Source: Cyclina sinensis (taxonomy: Eukaryota > Mollusca > Bivalvia > Venerida > Veneridae). Taken from it: a stretch of 64,000 nucleotides of DNA. Below, piece after piece: positions 62,101 to 64,000 of the stretch (position 1 is its first letter; every line of letters begins with the position of its first letter). A model generated the notes under the pieces. It saw only the letters and a list, made by a program, of their open reading frames with translations, did not search any database and had not been told where the DNA came from. The DNA is taken from positions 6,657,104 to 6,721,103 of the forward strand of contig JAAONU010000001.1 of assembly GCA_012932295.1 (NCBI GenBank), written 5' to 3'. A program made the translations under genes and the position numbers.

Positions 62101-63927
62101 AATTTGAACAAGCTTGGTAGAGGTCCACTAGACAATGCTACATACTAAATCTTAAGGCTTAGGACCTTGTGGTTTCAGACAAGAAGATTTTCAGTTTTCC
62201 TAATATAAGCCTATGTAAAATCAACTGACCCCTGGTGCAGGGCCAAATTTGACCCCAGGGGTATAATTTAGCAAACTTTGTAGAGGTCTGCTAGACGATG
62301 CTACATACCAAATCTTAAGGCTCAGGGACTTCTGGTTTCAGATAAAAAGATTTTCAAATTTTCCATATCTAAGCCTATATTAAATCAACTGACCCTCCGG
62401 GCAGAGCCAAATTTGTCCCCAGGGGTATAATTTAGTCAATTTGGTAGAGGTCTGCCAGACAATGCTACATACCAAATCTTAAGGCTCTGGGCCTTGTGGT
62501 TTCAGACAAGAAGACTTTTAAATTTTCCCTTTCTGTTGCCATGGCAACCAGAGTTTTTGATGGAATCAATTCTTTGAACATCTTTGGAAGAGCTTCATGC
62601 AAGGAATATCCCAGGTATGTTTCATCAAAGTTGGCTTAGTGGCATAGGAGGAGAAGTTGTTCAAGTCAAACTGTTGACAACGCACGATGCATGCCGACAG
62701 ACACCAGACAATCAACCAATGATCCTAAAGCTCAACCTTGAGCACTTTGTGCTCAGGTGAGCTAAAAAAGTGTTCTCATCTGACCATAAATACTTTAAAA
62801 CACAGTATTTACTATTTCCATCATCATTTTTCAAGAATTATAACATTTACCATGATGTAAATGATTAAATACAGCACAATTTACAATACCAAAACTTTGT
62901 TTCTCATACAACCTGATTCAAACTTTCTACAAACATAAAGTAGAGCTGAAAAAGCTTTGTTACCACTCAAATTATCTCTGTATCTGTTCTCATGGTCTTG
63001 GCAGCAAAATACTCTAAAGAGAACACATAAATAGTTATTATGGCTTAACATACACAAATGAGTGAGAACTTTAATTATTTACAGCACCTGAAGGAATAAG
63101 TGGGGGGGTTAGAGTGCTGGACTCCCTATCAGGAGGTCACTGGTTCTAACCCCATCAGCAGTGAGAATCTACAGTGACTTTTCTCTTACCTCAGTTTTGG
63201 CACAAATACAAGCTTGAACCCAGGAAGCAGTCATCAAGACGGATAAATACAGGTTGCAAGTGCTTGCTTCCCATTTGATGTAAAATAAATAGGTTTAAAC
63301 TAAAGGCTCTTTGAATTAAATACTGACATTCTCTTTGTAATGTGTATCACTGAAATAAAACTCTTCAATAAAACTTTGTATTACATTAAATCAAAGCAAA
63401 TTATCCCCCTACGAATATGAATTTACCAACTGGAAATGGAATCATTTAAATGCATCATGGTGGTATGTTCTCTTATCTGACAAATTGAAAGTCATCTGTG
63501 GTTTATCTGAGATTCAAAGCAAATACCTTACCAGAAAATCTGATGTCTGTTTTGTTGATACATCAGTTATTAATTATCATAATGTCATAATCACGTCATG
63601 CAAAATTTCTTTGCATTTCTTGGACATGAACAGAAACTGTAAGAATGTTTTCTGTTGTTTGGGTGATGCTGGTCAGCCAAATCATTTGAATTTCTAACAA
63701 GTCCGCTATAACAACCACAACTTGCTAACTGAAGAATACATTGCTGTTTACCTGTACAAAATGACGACCTTGTCACCTGCTGCCACTCGGTATCGTTTAG
63801 CAACGGTTTTGGGATTCATTGAGACACATAGATAATGGAACGTCTTACGACAAGAGGCCCATGCACAACCAGATGTAGCACCCTTCTTCATCTTCTTTGC
63901 CTTGTCTGTTTTACATATGTTACATAT
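50049..63927 (-). CDS. Extended-PHD-finger nuclear protein of unknown family, 3' portion
   Basis: Seven exons join in consistent phase: 63927-63752, 63013-62964, 61532-61268, 58804-58656, 55048-54877, 53293-52515 and 50164-50049. That is 568 codons plus stop; earlier exons lie beyond the window. The first two exons encode an extended PHD finger: CNICKTDKAKKMKKGATSGC, then SCRKTFHYLC and the closing FCCQDH, a C4HC3-like ligand set. Next come an acidic, serine-rich linker (SDEVDDDRSDDDNSDTDNEP) with a basic PPSKKAKVDD, and a second acidic segment. A folded-looking C-terminal region of about 320 residues follows (KLEVADLKTICRQAGC; NMYQWTKC; FKLETISQNLLAKSLVKVLI). The acidic tail ends DVDESPAHI. 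Such PHDs occur in chromatin proteins (PHF6, PHF11, G2E3), so a nuclear chromatin role is likely. The C-terminal region matches nothing I know. Confidence 0.82.
52515..53293 (-). CDS. ePHD gene, large C-terminal exon (779 bases)
   Basis: The longest coding exon here, 259 codons. It is uninterrupted after acceptor TTTGCAG and ends before donor GTAATG. The content looks globular, with alternating hydrophobic strands and helices (VSRVLKINDNFFILLLSLP; DLWSVLNMYQW; CYCVVDILPTDSIHMLEDV). No known motif is recognised. The antisense open frame is a shadow. Confidence 0.88.
54140..54252. mobile_element. Possible hAT-like terminus with GGACCGATTT hairpin
   Basis: GGACCGATTT (54159-54168) and AAATCGGTCC (54190-54199) are inverted. 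The segment ends TTTTTGGGAGCCCTG (54238-54252), whose reverse complement CAGGGCTCCC resembles hAT ends. No matching left end is found. Confidence 0.4.
54253..54375. repeat. 3' end of a tandem-core type repeat
   Basis: CCGGACGGACACAAAGACGC and ATGGACGCACATACACAGAA are followed by GAGCTCACAACAAGCGGGCTC, an imperfect hairpin. The rest of the element is missing or replaced. Confidence 0.5.
54877..55048 (-). CDS. ePHD gene, exon starting FHIIIPSKLEV
   Basis: Encodes FHIIIPSKLEVADLKTICRQ, then AGCSEETCLLWPKGYNKKG and MPYVMWNLTNKL. Acceptor TTTGTAG, donor GTGGGT, exit phase 2. No domain is recognised. Confidence 0.8.
56851..57156. repeat. 21-bp minisatellite, 14 units plus a partial
   Basis: GAAAGTCTGATGTGGATTAA is repeated with length variants of 20-22 bp; alternating long and short units suggest duplicated unit pairs. 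The plus-strand open frame (MWIKESL/MWIKGSL) is an accident of a near-21-bp period. It lies in an intron of the ePHD gene. Confidence 0.93.
57157..58105. other. Non-coding intronic stretch with repeat fragment
   Basis: CATGCATGGAGAA(G/A)TTA(C/T)GGCCC occurs at about 57634 and 57723, and GTGACCTTGACATTTGAGCTATGGACCTGG-like repeat words follow near 57789-57818. No exon is seen. Confidence 0.45.
58174..58311 (-). CDS. Putative optional exon with CxxC...CxxC motif
   Basis: The frame reads ATNIRNGLYNDVICRHCKRH, LATSIDDLPKRWKSVID, then KGYYCKECR: two CxxC pairs 32 residues apart, like a small zinc-binding module. Entry phase 1 (GTTAG acceptor) fits the exon at 58804. With donor GTAGAA the exon is 138 bases and phase-symmetric, but joining it to 55048 makes a TGA codon. 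Reading on instead reaches a stop at 58106. It may be an alternative last exon, a poison exon, or be followed by an exon I missed. Confidence 0.55.
58656..58804 (-). CDS. ePHD gene, second acidic exon
   Basis: Encodes QNGDEDSFFTAVSEHESCGE, then SEDFNTSNSPNESDLSENSR. Acceptor GTAGAAG, donor GTATGG. It exits in phase 1, which fits both the optional exon at 58311 and the exon at 55048. Confidence 0.75.
59146..59618. repeat. Truncated hairpin-capped element (3' part, ~3 core units)
   Basis: Core units repeat GAGCAATTTTAGAAAAGGGC, ACATTTCTGTTAAGTTTGAT and TTTTGGAGGAGA(G/T). Then come CAATGGACGACTGACACCGG and the 3' hairpin TACCCTGAGCATTTGCTCAGGTGAGCTAAAA. Confidence 0.7.
59619..60868. repeat. Broken GGGGAGCAT-family element with inserted repeats
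   Basis: Core-like units (CTATGCACTGCACTTCTCTA, CAATAACTCAAAAATTACTC) at 59620-59820 match the family at 27246. Its 3' end appears at 60795-60868 (GACGGACAGACAGATGGATG ... TCGGGGAGCATAA). A SINE and GCCAATTTTCGCAATTTGGA-type sequence lie between. Confidence 0.55.
60100..60345 (-). repeat. tRNA-derived SINE
   Basis: The minus strand has GTGGTAACACGCTGGACTGG (A-box-like) and GAGATCGATCCCC (B-box-like). A body reading GAGATGTTAAACCAAGGTCC and GCATGCAAAAGAACCAGTGG follows, a SINE core widespread in marine invertebrates as I recall. Confidence 0.65.
61098..61189. repeat. Perfect 46-bp tandem duplication
   Basis: GGAACAAGTCAGAAACAATT... at 61098 recurs at 61144. It lies about 80 bases downstream of the donor of the acidic-linker exon. 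Confidence 0.9.
61268..61532 (-). CDS. ePHD gene, acidic linker exon
   Basis: Encodes DDIVGKNQSSDEVDDDRSDD and on through PPSKKAKVDD, then RQYTSLLYQRNKLNDFGNG. The donor is GG|GTTTGT (weak), chosen because only it gives the phase required by the next exon. The open frame in another phase over the same bases is a shadow. Confidence 0.8.
61797..62770. repeat. Hairpin-capped element, GGGCCATGATGGCCC family, ~4 core units
   Basis: The left end is degenerate (AGAGGGCTATGATGGTCC), followed by CTCACCTGAATACTCTGCC. Core units match those of 20170-22080 (TTGGTAGAGGTCCACTAGAC, GGTTTCAGACAAGAAGATTT). The 3' hairpin is CTCAACCTTGAGCACTTTGTGCTCAGGTGAGCTAAAA. It is in an intron of the ePHD gene. Confidence 0.85.
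62964..63013 (-). CDS. ePHD gene, 50-base exon
   Basis: After acceptor CTTTAG it reads VFCCQDHENRYRDNLS and supplies the final Cys/His ligands of the finger. Entry phase 2 and exit phase 1 fit both neighbours. It is too short to be noticed from open frames alone. Confidence 0.85.
63080..63300 (+). repeat. tRNA-derived SINE in an ePHD-gene intron
   Basis: GTTAGAGTGCTGGACTCCC (A-box-like) and CACTGGTTCTAACCCC (B-box-like) lie about 35 bases apart at 63110-63155. A SINE-like body follows, with an A-rich end near 63280-63290. Confidence 0.6.
63752..63927 (-). CDS. ePHD gene, first visible exon
   Basis: 58 codons plus two bases after acceptor TTTCAG, ending before donor GTAAAC. It encodes the core of the extended PHD finger: ICNICK, GATSGCAWASC and TFHYLC. 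Confidence 0.88.
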
Positions 63928-64000
63928 CTGAAATATACATGCTGCCATAATGGAATTTTGGTAAAATAAAAAGTTAAGTACAAACAAACAGATTCAATGT

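Overview
This window looks like nuclear DNA from a bivalve mollusc. It is AT-rich, its genes are split by consensus GT/AG introns, and it is crowded with repeats. Many of the repeats carry signatures I associate with heterodont clams: ends reading GAGGGCCATGATGGCCC or GGTGAGCTAAAA, and GGACGGACAGACGG stretches just before a 3' hairpin. Species identity is inference.

I can support three protein-coding genes, all on the minus strand. (1) An eIF4E-binding protein (4E-BP): exon 1 is 4280-4145 and exon 2 is 866-702; the last exon lies beyond base 1. (2) A complete KCTD2/5/17-family gene, closest to KCTD5: six coding exons from 36363 down to 19422, 221 codons plus stop, with every splice phase agreeing. 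(3) The 3' part of a gene for a nuclear protein with an extended PHD finger: exons between 63927 and 50049, stop at 50049. Its in-window coding length is 1707 bases, exactly divisible by three. Its 5' exons lie beyond 64000, and I do not recognise the family.

Most of the rest is mobile or repeat DNA. The first 4E-BP intron holds a decayed LINE (about 1140-3779), itself split by a 702-bp DNA transposon with a clean 5-bp target duplication. A second, 5'-truncated LINE (4640-5226) lies just upstream of 4E-BP. DNA-transposon derivatives include a TTAA-flanked element (11214-11695), two TA-flanked elements (16014-17437, 35111-35939) and a 152-bp palindrome (37511-37662). Several tandem-core elements have hairpin ends (6549-7998, 9072-9859, 19666-22494, 27246-28024, 30792-31268, 46040-47591, 61797-62770, plus truncated pieces at 59146-60868). 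The largest fills most of KCTD intron 5 and contains an approximately 824-bp higher-order repeat. tRNA-derived SINE-like sequences occur near 9360, 28600, 45870, 60300 and 63100.

The most useful leads are four: the common architecture of the hairpin-capped tandem-core elements; a sequence block shared by the upstream regions of the 4E-BP and KCTD genes, related to a word in the repeat cores; the unrecognised PHD-type gene with a phase-symmetric optional exon whose inclusion creates a stop codon at the junction; and the nested transposons. I see no rRNA, no intact tRNA gene and no CRISPR array.
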